Below, one piece after another: positions 16,902 to 25,210 of a stretch of 64,000 bases of DNA. How positions within the stretch are numbered: the first letter of the stretch is position 1; the number at the start of each line of letters is the position of its first letter. The DNA is from Acidobacteriota bacterium (lineage in GTDB: Bacteria > Acidobacteriota > Terriglobia > Terriglobales > Acidobacteriaceae), in the NCBI GenBank assembly GCA_003225055.1, contig QIAU01000125.1, forward strand, positions 1-64,000, read 5' to 3'. The notes below the pieces were generated by a model. That model saw only the letters and a list, made by a program, of their open reading frames with translations. It made no database searches and was not told the DNA's origin. The translations under genes were made by a program, and so were the position numbers.

Positions 16902-17984
16902 ATGAGATTCGGCATTTATTGCGAAATGCAGACGCCCGCCGGCAAGTCGTATTACGACATGACCTGGGAGATCATGCGCCAGATCGAGCACGCCGACGAA
17001 TGTGGATTTGACGTGTACTCGGTCATTGATCACCACTTCTTCCAGAAGTTCTCGATTTCTGCCAACCCGCTGGCCATGTTTGCGGCGGCGGCGCAGCGCA
17101 CCAAGCGCATTCGTTTTCGGACAGCCCTCCACACGCTGCCCCTTGAAAATCCCATGCGCCTGGCGGGTATGATCGCGGAAGCCGATATCCTGACTAACGG
17201 ACGCTTGGAATGCGGCTTAGGTCGCGGACACGCCTGGCTGTTCGGTCCCTCATCAGTTCCGCTGGAAGAAAGCCGCCCCCGCTACAACGAAGCCATCGAC
17301 ATTCTCGAACTCGCTTTCACGGAGGAAAAGTTTTCTTATGACGGCGACTACTACAAAGTGAAAGACGTCAGCGTGGTGCCGCGGCCGCTGCAGAAGCCTT
17401 ACCCGAAGTTCTATACGGGCGGGACCAGCGACATCACTTATCGGATGGCGGGCGCGAAGGGCTGGGGTATTTTCGTCCCGCCGCTGCTACCGTGGAAGGT
17501 GCTGGAAGGCCCGCTGAGCATTTACAAGAACGCCTGCGCCGAGCACGGCAACCAGCCGGACATCGTCTACATCCGCCCGGTCTACATTGATGACAATGAG
17601 AAGCAGATCAAGAAAGAAGTCGAGCAGGCCATCTGCAACTTTCTCGCATTCAATGCTTCTCCGATTGAGTCGCTGCAAGACCAGGCGAAGAAAGCCGAGT
17701 TGGCGGCCAAGGGCTACGGCTTCTATGCCAGCGGCGCCTTGGAATCGCTGACCAAACTCACGTATGAGCAGATCGTTGACCAGGAAATTGGCTTCATCGG
17801 CACGCCCGACAAAGTCATCCGCCAGATTGAGACCTTGCAGAAAAAGGGCGGAATCGGCGAGTTAGCGATCGTCTCCAATTTCGGCGGACTGGAGCACTGG
17901 AAGAGCATCAAGATCCAGCACATGTTCGCCAAGCACGTCATGCCTGCTTTCCGGAATGAAACTGTGGCGCAGGCGGCAGACTAG
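16902..17984 (+). CDS. Luciferase-like (LLM class) flavin/F420-dependent oxidoreductase 1
   Basis: A 360-residue TIM-barrel oxidoreductase of the bacterial luciferase superfamily. The N-terminus MRFGIYCEMQTP and the motifs EHADECGFDVYSVIDHHF, FRTALHTLPLENPMRLA and ADILTNGRLECGLGRGHAW are typical; the latter contributes to flavin binding. Some members use FMN as monooxygenases, others use F420 as hydride donor; sequence alone does not separate them. A strong AGGAG lies ahead of the ATG. A complete F420 operon 4.4 kb away makes F420 a plausible cofactor. Confidence 0.87.
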   Translation: MRFGIYCEMQTPAGKSYYDMTWEIMRQIEHADECGFDVYSVIDHHFFQKFSISANPLAMFAAAAQRTKRIRFRTALHTLPLENPMRLAGMIAEADILTNGRLECGLGRGHAWLFGPSSVPLEESRPRYNEAIDILELAFTEEKFSYDGDYYKVKDVSVVPRPLQKPYPKFYTGGTSDITYRMAGAKGWGIFVPPLLPWKVLEGPLSIYKNACAEHGNQPDIVYIRPVYIDDNEKQIKKEVEQAICNFLAFNASPIESLQDQAKKAELAAKGYGFYASGALESLTKLTYEQIVDQEIGFIGTPDKVIRQIETLQKKGGIGELAIVSNFGGLEHWKSIKIQHMFAKHVMPAFRNETVAQAAD

Positions 17985-17993
17985 TTAGAACTC

Positions 17994-18014
17994 GCGTGGG
18001 TCTCCGACCCGCGC
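17994..18014. repeat. Palindrome GGGTC-TCC-GACCC just after the LLM gene
   Basis: A 9-bp stem with one G-T pair (GCGTGGGTC / GACCCGCGC) encloses the loop TCC, 9 bp after the LLM stop. The same core recurs at 54420-54438. No T-run follows; it may act in transcript 3'-end protection or be a dispersed repeat. Confidence 0.5.
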
Positions 18015-18032
18015 ATCTTGGCGCTTTATTCC

Positions 18033-19136
18033 ATGGCAACGACGGCTCTGCCATCCAACCTCGCCGCGACTTTCGCTCCCATGAGCGCGCGCCGCCTGCT
18101 GGTTTTCGGAGGCATCGCCCTCATCGCGGGAGGCATGTTGTTCGGCGATATCTTCGCGGTGTTCGTCCTCCACCAAAACGGAGGACGCACCGGCGAGACG
18201 CTCCTGGCCGCCACGCAAGCGGCCGCTGCCCAGGATCCAGCGGGCGTACGTGCCGCCTTCACACGTATCGGTAGCCTGCTCGAGGACCGCGGCACCAAGG
18301 TAGACACGCACGTTCACATGACCGATGCCGGCTACCTGGCATTGCTGCTGGCCCTCCTGCAGCCTTACGTGGCCCTTCCCTCACAACGTAAGAAGCGTCT
18401 CGCCAAACTCTTTATCGCCGGCGGGGTGCTCTTGCCGACAGGCATTTTTCTGATCCACTACGTGGGACTCGCCTACAGCCCATTTCCCGTGATCGGATGG
18501 GCCAGCGTGCTGGCCGACTCGGCAGGCGCGTTGCTGATTATTGCTCTGCTGGGAGAAGCTTGGGGGCTATGGAAGTACTTTCGAGGTGACCGTGCCGCCT
18601 CCATAGAACCCGAGTTGGCGCCGGACGACAGTTGGTCCAAACGTGCGCTGCTAAGCGGGGGAACGCTGCTCGTGCTGTTGGGTTTCCTCTACGGCGCCTG
18701 GTACGCGGCTCTCGATCTCTATCCCGAGGAAAAGCAAGAGACCACAATTTTGACTGCGCTGACCGACCAGTCTGCTTCCGACAATAGGCGAGCGATGAAC
18801 CAATCCGTCAATGATTACGGCAAGCTTGCCGGAGCGAAAGCGGTTTCCATTGCTGCTCACTCGCACGCAATTGAGTTTGGCCTGCTGGCCATGCTTCTGT
18901 CATTCATGCAGCCCTATGTTTATCTCCGCGAGACTTGGAAGCGCCGCTGGATTCTTGTCCTGCTGGCGGGTTCGACTATCCTGCCCGTCTTTGTTTTGCT
19001 CGAACCCAAACTTGGACTGGTGGCGGGCGGCATTGCCGACGTTGGCGGCTTGATGGTGATCATCGCACTCATCGGCATGCTCGTGGGTGTGCTTCGCTAT
19101 AGCGGTCGGGCCGACGCAGGAGGAGTCGCGCAATGA
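18033..19136 (+). CDS. Membrane protein with duplicated HxH module
   Basis: A membrane protein of about 367 residues that I do not recognise. It consists of two copies of one module, each about 155 residues. A module has a hydrophobic hairpin-like N-terminal helix (RRLLVFGGIALIAGGM / KRALLSGGTLLVLLGF), a 50-60 residue soluble loop, an HxH pair at the next membrane boundary (DTHVH; AAHSH), and three more helices (LLAMLLSFMQPYVYL; WILVLLAGSTILPVF). The next gene encodes a third, single copy. Paired histidines at the membrane face suggest haem or metal binding. Start choice is uncertain: TTG 18018, ATG 18033, or ATG 18081 (MSARRLL), which best matches the start of the neighbour. The stop overlaps that gene by four bases (ATGA). 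Confidence 0.75.
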   Translation: MATTALPSNLAATFAPMSARRLLVFGGIALIAGGMLFGDIFAVFVLHQNGGRTGETLLAATQAAAAQDPAGVRAAFTRIGSLLEDRGTKVDTHVHMTDAGYLALLLALLQPYVALPSQRKKRLAKLFIAGGVLLPTGIFLIHYVGLAYSPFPVIGWASVLADSAGALLIIALLGEAWGLWKYFRGDRAASIEPELAPDDSWSKRALLSGGTLLVLLGFLYGAWYAALDLYPEEKQETTILTALTDQSASDNRRAMNQSVNDYGKLAGAKAVSIAAHSHAIEFGLLAMLLSFMQPYVYLRETWKRRWILVLLAGSTILPVFVLLEPKLGLVAGGIADVGGLMVIIALIGMLVGVLRYSGRADAGGVAQ

Positions 19137-19618
19137 GCGGTTCCAGGAAGCTGCTGATCTTCGGGGGGCTTGCGCTGGCGGCGATAGGCATGTGTGACGG
19201 CCTGGCTTACGCGTTATTCTGGGAGCACCAGACTCTAGACGCAATGGGAGGTGCGCTTTCCACGGCGTTCGTCGAAGCCGCGCAGCGTAATCTCCCCCGG
19301 GCTCATGGCGCGATCGACATCTATGGCCGCACTAAATACGACTATGTCCGCCAAGTTGACCTGCATTCCCATTGGATCGGGCTTGCCATGCTGATGATTG
19401 TTCTCGGCGTGGCCTTCGACAGCGTCAACTCTGGAGAGGGAACACGACGCTGGTTGGCAGTGGCCTTGCTCGCCGGGTCCGTGCTGTTCCCGTGCGGAGT
19501 GATTCTAGAGACCGTCAACCCGGGCGCGTGGTTCCCCTCAGCGCTGGCCGTCGCAGGTTCTGCAGTGGTGACGCTGGCGCTGGCCGGCGTGGCCTGGGGC
19601 TTTGCCCGTGCTTTGTAG
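19133..19618 (+). CDS. Membrane protein, single HxH module
   Basis: A 161-residue membrane protein of unknown function, equal to one module of the preceding protein. It begins SRKLLIFGGLALAAIGM, has a soluble loop of about 55 residues, the HxH motif VDLHSH near residue 80, then LAMLMIVLGVAF, RWLAVALLAGSVLFPCG and a final helix. The pattern GG-x-A-L at the start and LLAGS-x-L-x-P after the third helix are shared by all three modules. It is translationally coupled to the larger gene (ATGA overlap), so the two proteins probably assemble together. They sit upstream of the molybdenum hydroxylase genes, and an electron-transfer role is possible but unproven. Confidence 0.75.
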   Translation: MSGSRKLLIFGGLALAAIGMCDGLAYALFWEHQTLDAMGGALSTAFVEAAQRNLPRAHGAIDIYGRTKYDYVRQVDLHSHWIGLAMLMIVLGVAFDSVNSGEGTRRWLAVALLAGSVLFPCGVILETVNPGAWFPSALAVAGSAVVTLALAGVAWGFARAL

Positions 19619-19640
19619 CGCCGCCGTCCCGGCCCTTGTC

Positions 19641-19661
19641 GTGCGGGCGTCTCGCCCGCAC
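19641..19661. repeat. Perfect palindrome GTGCGGGCG-TCT-CGCCCGCAC
   Basis: A perfect 9-bp stem with a 3-nt loop lies 22 bp after the membrane-protein stop and 109 bp before the FAD-subunit gene. No T-run follows. It may partly terminate the upstream transcript or be a dispersed palindrome. Confidence 0.55.
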
Positions 19662-19770
19662 AGAACCGGGAAATTGCTGGCCCACGGCCGCCGAGAACGG
19701 CAACCCTAAGTTTTTGCTAAGCTGTTTTTCGCGCCCGCAGCTCTGTGGCGGAGATTTTATAGAGGTAAGC

Positions 19771-20664
19771 ATGTATCCCCGGGCATTTCATTACCACCGC
19801 GCCGGTTCGCTGAAGGAAGCGGTGACTATGCTGTCGCAACTGGGCGAAGAGGGCAAACTCCTGGCTGGCGGCCAGAGCCTGATTCCGCTGATGAAGCTGC
19901 GCTTCGCCAATCCCAAGCACCTCGTCGATCTGAACTTTGTCCCAGGCATTTCCTATATTAAGGAGGATAAGGGAAGCCTCCGCTTCGGAGCGTTGACCCG
20001 CCATGCGGAGGTTGAATACTCGGCAACGGCGGCAAAGATTCCCATCATTCACGACTGCGCTGCGGGTATCGCTGATGTCCAGGTGCGTAATCGGGGGACA
20101 ATCGGCGGCTCCATTGCCGAAGCCGATCCCAGTGGCGATTGGGCGACAGTGCTGTCCACCCTCGATACGACCATCCGCTGCCTCGGAAGGAAAGGCGAAC
20201 GCACCATTCCGCTCAGTAAATTCATTACGGACGCCTACACTACTGCGCTTGGCCCGGAAGAGATCGTCAGTGAAATCATTGTGAAAAATCCACCAAAAGG
20301 CAGCGGCGGTGCATACCTTGCATTCAAGCGCAGCGCACCGGTATATCCCACGGCCAGCGCCGCTGTGCAGCTCAGGATGGAGGGTGACGTCTGCGAAGAC
20401 GCTGCGATTGCTCTTGGCTGTGTAGGCCTAACTGCGATCAAGGCGAGCCAAGCCGAATCCGCCCTGCGCGGCCAGAAAATCAGCGAGACAACCATGAACG
20501 CGGCGGCAGAAGCGGCCCGGGCCGCCGCCGATCCGCAGCCCGACATGCGCGGCTCGGCCGAGTACAAGCGCATGCTGGTCGGCGCGCTCGTAAAACGGGC
20601 AATTGAGCTGGCTATTCGCCGCGCCCGCGGAGAACAGGTCGAGGTGAGTCACCTTTATGCCTAA
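19771..20664 (+). CDS. Molybdenum hydroxylase, FAD-binding medium subunit (CoxM-like)
   Basis: A 297-residue subunit that passes electrons from the 2Fe-2S protein to FAD. LLAGGQSLIPLMKLR (about residues 30-44) and GTIGGSIAEADPSGDW (about 110-125) are the two FAD-binding motifs of the CoxM/xanthine dehydrogenase medium subunits. The C-terminal CO_deh_flav_C domain follows from about residue 175. A longer frame opens at 19372, but the ATG at 19771 is preceded by AGAGGTAA and begins with MYPRAFHYHRAGSLKEA, normal for the family. It overlaps the small-subunit gene by eight bases. Confidence 0.92.
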   Translation: MYPRAFHYHRAGSLKEAVTMLSQLGEEGKLLAGGQSLIPLMKLRFANPKHLVDLNFVPGISYIKEDKGSLRFGALTRHAEVEYSATAAKIPIIHDCAAGIADVQVRNRGTIGGSIAEADPSGDWATVLSTLDTTIRCLGRKGERTIPLSKFITDAYTTALGPEEIVSEIIVKNPPKGSGGAYLAFKRSAPVYPTASAAVQLRMEGDVCEDAAIALGCVGLTAIKASQAESALRGQKISETTMNAAAEAARAAADPQPDMRGSAEYKRMLVGALVKRAIELAIRRARGEQVEVSHLYA

Positions 20665-21196
20665 GACGGCTGCAAAAGCCAAGAGGTCCCTGAAACCGAA
20701 GGAAATCGTCGAGCCGGCAATTGCCCGAGTCCCGATCACAGTAAGAGTGAACGGCCGGCCATATTCGCTGGCCGTCGAACCGAGAATCTTGCTGGTGGAA
20801 CTACTCCGTGAGGCGCTCGATCTCACCGGCACGCACGTCGGATGCGACACGACTTACTGTGGCGCCTGCACCGTGCTGCTGAACGGCGCCAGCGTGAAGT
20901 CCTGCACAATCTTCGCGGTACAAGCCGACGGCGCCGAGATCACCACCGTCGAGGGCCTGGAGAAAGATGGCCAACTCGGCTCCATCCAGAAGGTTTTTGG
21001 CGATTGCTACGCCCTGCAATGCGGCTACTGCACGCCGGGACTGATGCTGTCGACTTACCAGCTGCTGTCGCACAACCAGCAGCCGGGGGATAAAGACATT
21101 CGCAAGGCAATTGCCGGCAACACCTGCCGCTGTACTGGATATCAAAACATCTTCAAGGCGATTCAGGTGGCAGCACGGAGCGTGAAAGGGGGATAA
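20657..21196 (+). CDS. Molybdenum hydroxylase, 2Fe-2S small subunit (CoxS-like)
   Basis: A 179-residue iron-sulfur subunit. The plant-type cluster motif is HVGCDTTYCGACTVLLNG, and the second cluster has CGYCTPGL and NTCRCTGYQNI. A 30-residue lysine/alanine-rich N-terminal extension precedes the usual start; its role is unknown. The order medium-small-CoxG-large differs from the classical coxMSL order only by the inserted CoxG gene. It overlaps the medium-subunit gene and is 3 bp from the next. Confidence 0.93.
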   Translation: MPKTAAKAKRSLKPKEIVEPAIARVPITVRVNGRPYSLAVEPRILLVELLREALDLTGTHVGCDTTYCGACTVLLNGASVKSCTIFAVQADGAEITTVEGLEKDGQLGSIQKVFGDCYALQCGYCTPGLMLSTYQLLSHNQQPGDKDIRKAIAGNTCRCTGYQNIFKAIQVAARSVKGG

Positions 21197-21199
21197 GAA

Positions 21200-21640
21200 A
21201 TGGCGATCAAGTTCAACGGGGAATTCGAAGTAAAGCGCACGCCAGAGCAGGTGTTCGACTTTCTCACCGACCCGCAAAAGTTTGCCCCGCTGCTGCCGGA
21301 GTTCCAGGGCATGTCGGTGGAGGACCCCACCCACTTCACCGTCAAAGTGAACGTGGGCATCTCCCATATCAAAGGGACGGCAAACGTGAGGATGGAGCTG
21401 GCGCAAGCCGAGCGTCCAACCCGAGCGCAATACAAAGGGCAGGGAAGCGTGGCCGGCGGGAATGTCTCTCTGGTAGCGGGATTTGACGTCTCGCCCAACG
21501 GGGATGGCGCTAGGGTCGCCTGGCAGGGCGAGGCGCAGATTTTTGGGCGACTGACCTCCGTGGCCGGAGGTTTGCTCGAGCCATTGGGCAGGAAGAACGT
21601 TCAGAAACTGATTAACGGACTGCAGGCGGCATTGTCGTAG
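21200..21640 (+). CDS. CoxG family SRPBCC-fold protein
   Basis: A 146-residue protein of the CoxG/SRPBCC superfamily. It begins KFNGEFEVKRTPEQVFDFL and continues with the typical DPQKFAPLLPE segment. CoxG proteins accompany molybdenum hydroxylases and have been linked to their membrane attachment or quinone contact. The long C-terminal helix that anchors some CoxG proteins is absent here; the protein ends in a short amphipathic helix. The spacing of 3 bp from the small-subunit gene shows that it belongs to the complex operon. Confidence 0.85.
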   Translation: MAIKFNGEFEVKRTPEQVFDFLTDPQKFAPLLPEFQGMSVEDPTHFTVKVNVGISHIKGTANVRMELAQAERPTRAQYKGQGSVAGGNVSLVAGFDVSPNGDGARVAWQGEAQIFGRLTSVAGGLLEPLGRKNVQKLINGLQAALS

Positions 21641-21748
21641 ATTGGCGATGTTTGCGACTCCTTCGCGCCCTTTAGGGTTACCACACTCTTCTTAAGCCGA
21701 AAGAGGTAAAGAACAGCCGCAAAGAACGCAAAGGATGATCGAGGAACC

Positions 21749-24202
21749 GTGAAGGATAACAACCGGAACTGGGTTGGCAAGCCGCTACCGCGGAAAGAGG
21801 AAGGTCGCTTGCTGCGCGGCCGCGGCAAGTTTGCCGACGACATCAAAATCCGCGAAATGCTGTATCTCCGTTTCGTGCGCTCGCCCTATGCCCATGCGCG
21901 CATCCTCAAGGTGGATACCTCCCGGGCTGAGGGGTTGCCGGGGGTCGTGGGTACGCTGACCGGCAAACAGATCGAGCCACTCACCCAGCCATTCATTGAA
22001 ATCGGCCCCGAGCCCTGCGCCAAGATTCGCGATTTCCCGCTCGCGGTCGATAAAGTTAGATACCAAGGCGAACCCGTGGCTGCCGTACTCGCGGAATCCC
22101 CCAGCCTTGCGGATGATGCTTCTGAGTTAGTCCAGGTGGAGTACGAAGGGCTCGACCCCGTGGTCGATGCTGAGCAAGCGCTCAAAGATGAGAGCATTCT
22201 GCACGAGAGCGCCGGGACCAATAAAGTCTGGAATGGCGTGTTCGAGTATGGAGATGTCGAGAAAGCGTTTCGAGAGGCAGCCCAAATCGTGAACATCGAC
22301 CGGCTCCACTTCCACCGCTTCTCTTCGACCCCGCTCGAAAACAATGTCGTGATCGGCCAGTGGGATCCCAAAGACGACCACATCTACTATTGGTGCAACA
22401 ATTCTTTTCCTTCGTTTGCGATCCAGTTCCTGGCGGCGCACCTCAACATCCCGATTGATCGCATTCGGGTGCAGACGTTTGACATCGGCGGCAGTTTCGG
22501 CATCAAGATCACCAGCTATCCGCAGATGGCGGTGTGTGCCCTCGCTTCGAAAAAAGCTGGTGGTCGACCGATCAAGTGGGTCGAAACACGTTCCGAGCAC
22601 ATGACGGCCAGCGCTCACGGTAACGAGCGCACATTCCGCGATACGCGTGTGGCGTTGGACCAAGACGGTGTAATTACCGCAATTACTTCGCGCCACGTCG
22701 ACGACTGCGGCGCTTATCCTCGCTACGAACCCTTGGGTTGTGTAATCTGGTCGCAGGTTTTCCCCGGCGTCTACCGCTTTAAGAATGCCCGTATCGATTT
22801 CACACAGGCCATGACCAACAAGTGTCCGGTGGGGCCGAACCGCGGCTACTCGCGCATGCAGCACCTGTGGTTTCTGGAGCGCGTGGTGGACATCTGCGCG
22901 CACGAACTGGGAATTCCTGCCGACCAGATGCGTCTGCGCAACTACATCCGCCCGGAAGAATTCCCTTACACAACGCCGAATGGCTGCGTCTACGACTCGG
23001 GCGATTACCCGAAGATGCTTGCCATCGCCAAGAATCTGATCGGTTGGGATGAATGGAAGAAGAAGCAGGCGGAAGCGCGCAAGCAGGGTCGGCTAATCGG
23101 CATCGGCATCGGAACCACTCTCGATTCCGGCACCAACAATTTCGGGCAGTCGCAGATCGTCAATCCGCACGCCCCATTCTCCGGCAATTCTCAAGGCGCG
23201 AATTGCAAACTCGATATCTATGGTGAGGTGGTGGTTGCTGTCGGCTCCTGTCCCCAGGGCCAGGGACATGAAACCACCGCGGCGCAGGTCGTCGCCGACG
23301 TCCTTAACATTTCGCCTGACCTGATCAGCGTACGCACCGGCTTCGACACCGAGCGCAACGTGCATACCGGATTTTCCGGAACCTACGCCAGCCAGTTCGC
23401 GGTCTCGGGTCTGTCGGCCGTCCATGGCGCGGCCCAGAAACTGAAGGCTGAAATGAAGCGGCTGGCCGCCTTTGTACTTGAGACCCAGGAAGACGATATT
23501 GAATTCGGCAGGGGGGCACAGGGACCCGAACTGCGCGCCCAAACCAAGGGCAAATCCATCAACTACTGGGGACTGGCCAACATCGTCAACGTGAACAGCG
23601 CAGTGCTGCCGCCCGAGATGCACGATATCACTCTCAACTGCCGTTATATCTGGCGCGCCCCTTTCAAAGTGCCCGACACGAAAAAAAAGTATGGCAATCT
23701 CACGATGACCTATGCCTCGCAGCTTCACATCGCAATCATCGAGATCGACCGCGACGCCTTCATTCCCAGAATTCTCGACTATGTTGCGGTGGATGACTGC
23801 GGCACGGTCATCAATCCTGCGATCGTGGAAGGGCAGGTCTACGGCGCGACCGCCCATGGCATTGGCGCCGCCTTAATGGAAACCTGCGTGTACGACGCGG
23901 TGGGCAACATGCTCACCAGCACGTTCAGCGACTATACGCCCATTACCGCTATGAACATGCCCAAGGTGAAGTACGGGCACATCGAAACACCATCGCCGCA
24001 CAGTTACAGCGGAGCCAAAGGCATGGGCGAGGGTGGCGCGGCGCCGGTGCATACAATTTCCGCGGCCTTGCAGGACGCGCTGTTCTCGAGCGGCATCATC
24101 ATCGGGGATTCGTTCAATAACGCCGACACGCTCTTCCGAGCCATGGTGGGAAGAGAAATCTATCAGGCGGACAAGCTGGTGAAGCTGGAGCGGAGGGCCT
24201 AG
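21749..24202 (+). CDS. Molybdenum hydroxylase, molybdopterin-binding large subunit
   Basis: An 817-residue catalytic subunit of the xanthine oxidase/CoxL family. GKPLPRKEEGRLLRGRGKFADDI begins the N-terminal a/b hammerhead; the molybdopterin domain follows from about residue 140 with QTFDIGGSFGIK. GAKGMGEGGAAP near the C-terminus supplies the catalytic glutamate. The substrate loop reads CPVGPNRGYSR in place of the AYxCSFR loop of true CO dehydrogenase, so this is not form I CoxL and there is no selenium/copper-type cysteine. The substrate is probably an aromatic heterocycle or aldehyde, but this is open. The start is GTG at 21749, close to GAGGAA; an ATG slightly upstream is out of frame and stops at once. 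Confidence 0.9.
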   Translation: MKDNNRNWVGKPLPRKEEGRLLRGRGKFADDIKIREMLYLRFVRSPYAHARILKVDTSRAEGLPGVVGTLTGKQIEPLTQPFIEIGPEPCAKIRDFPLAVDKVRYQGEPVAAVLAESPSLADDASELVQVEYEGLDPVVDAEQALKDESILHESAGTNKVWNGVFEYGDVEKAFREAAQIVNIDRLHFHRFSSTPLENNVVIGQWDPKDDHIYYWCNNSFPSFAIQFLAAHLNIPIDRIRVQTFDIGGSFGIKITSYPQMAVCALASKKAGGRPIKWVETRSEHMTASAHGNERTFRDTRVALDQDGVITAITSRHVDDCGAYPRYEPLGCVIWSQVFPGVYRFKNARIDFTQAMTNKCPVGPNRGYSRMQHLWFLERVVDICAHELGIPADQMRLRNYIRPEEFPYTTPNGCVYDSGDYPKMLAIAKNLIGWDEWKKKQAEARKQGRLIGIGIGTTLDSGTNNFGQSQIVNPHAPFSGNSQGANCKLDIYGEVVVAVGSCPQGQGHETTAAQVVADVLNISPDLISVRTGFDTERNVHTGFSGTYASQFAVSGLSAVHGAAQKLKAEMKRLAAFVLETQEDDIEFGRGAQGPELRAQTKGKSINYWGLANIVNVNSAVLPPEMHDITLNCRYIWRAPFKVPDTKKKYGNLTMTYASQLHIAIIEIDRDAFIPRILDYVAVDDCGTVINPAIVEGQVYGATAHGIGAALMETCVYDAVGNMLTSTFSDYTPITAMNMPKVKYGHIETPSPHSYSGAKGMGEGGAAPVHTISAALQDALFSSGIIIGDSFNNADTLFRAMVGREIYQADKLVKLERRA

Positions 24203-24213
24203 GCGGCGCTGGC

Positions 24214-25179
24214 GTGAAACGCGTCTGCATTCTCGGTTGCGGGGCGATCGGCAGCCTGTATGCCGCGCATCTCGCGCGGGTCGCTGAAGTGTGGACGTTT
24301 GTGCGACGGGAGGATCAGGAACGCGCTCTGAATCGCGATGGCCTGCGCGTCTCGGGCAAGCACAGTTTCTCCGTGTCCCTGAAAGCCACAACCCGGGCCG
24401 ACGCGCTGCCGGATTTCGATCTCGGGATTGTGGCCACCAAGGCAACTCAGGTGGAAAACGTTATCGCCGCAGCAAGTGGCCACTTCGATCATGGCGCCGT
24501 GATTTCTGCCCAGAATGGCTTGGGCAGCGAAGAAATCATCGCCGAGCACACGCGCGGTCAGGTGATTCGTGGGACAACTTTCATGAGCGGAACTCGCCAT
24601 AGCGACACGCACGTGCAGTACGAGCTGGACACTGCCACCTGGCTGGGTCCGTTCGAGCCGCGAGCCACTCCGTTCTCGACGGTGAAAGAAGCTGCCGATC
24701 TGATGGTCGCCAGTGGACTGGAGGCCGAAGCCTTGCAAGACGCCCGTCCGGCCCAGTGGTCGAAGCTTATTTTCAGTGCCTCCGTAAACAGCGTGTCTGC
24801 GCTTACGGGTTTGCCGCATTCCCCACATTTCGCGCAACAAGACGAATTTTACGACCTCGGATATCTTCTCCATGAACTGATGGAAGAAGGCAAGCGGGTC
24901 GCGGCTGCGGCAGGTGTTAAGTTGCACGAAGATCCCTGGGCGATGAACAAAATTGGCGCAACGACTAACCATCCGACTTCTATGCTTTACGACATTCGTC
25001 ATCAATTACCCACCGAAGTTGATTTTCTGAGTGGGGCGATTGCTCGCGAAGCGCAGCGGGTCGGAGTGCCTGCGCCGTTGCATACGGCCGTCTATCGCTT
25101 GATCAAGGGCAGGGAAGCGTCCTGGTCGTTTGCCGACGAAAACCGTGCGCTCGCCGCGCACAGCAAGGATGGCGGGTAG
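24214..25179 (+). CDS. Ketopantoate reductase family protein 1 (PanE/ApbA fold)
   Basis: A 321-residue NAD(P)H-dependent 2-oxoacid reductase fold. The Rossmann loop is ILGCGAIGSLYAAHLAR. The catalytic lysine lies in QWSKLIFSASVNSVSALTGL, and the C-terminal helical domain has HPTSMLYDIRHQLPTEVDF, with the conserved S-M-x-x-D pattern. Pantothenate genes are absent and the gene begins 11 bp after the large hydroxylase subunit, so a catabolic substrate other than ketopantoate is likely. The start is GTG at 24214. A paralogue lies at 29072. Confidence 0.88.
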   Translation: MKRVCILGCGAIGSLYAAHLARVAEVWTFVRREDQERALNRDGLRVSGKHSFSVSLKATTRADALPDFDLGIVATKATQVENVIAAASGHFDHGAVISAQNGLGSEEIIAEHTRGQVIRGTTFMSGTRHSDTHVQYELDTATWLGPFEPRATPFSTVKEAADLMVASGLEAEALQDARPAQWSKLIFSASVNSVSALTGLPHSPHFAQQDEFYDLGYLLHELMEEGKRVAAAAGVKLHEDPWAMNKIGATTNHPTSMLYDIRHQLPTEVDFLSGAIAREAQRVGVPAPLHTAVYRLIKGREASWSFADENRALAAHSKDGG

Positions 25180-25200
25180 AGGCGCGGCTGGCCGCGTCTC
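25179..25200. repeat. Palindrome GAGGCGCGGC-TG-GCCGCGTCTC after panE-like gene 1
   Basis: A 10-bp stem with one G-T pair and a 2-nt centre begins at the last base of the stop codon. A related but decayed copy follows the second panE-like gene at 30010. Confidence 0.5.
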
Positions 25201-25210
25201 CCGTGCACAG

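Noticed and set aside
19372-19770. N-terminal extension of the FAD-subunit frame
   Set aside because: It runs through the membrane-protein gene and the 19641 palindrome. The ATG at 19771 with a good ribosome-binding site fits the family.
19771-24202. CO dehydrogenase (coxMSL) identity
   Set aside because: The large subunit lacks the AYxCSFR loop; only the family, not the substrate, is supported.
24214-25179. panE for pantothenate synthesis
   Set aside because: No panB, panC or panD nearby; the gene is in the hydroxylase operon and has a paralogue in the same cassette. Only family-level naming is justified.
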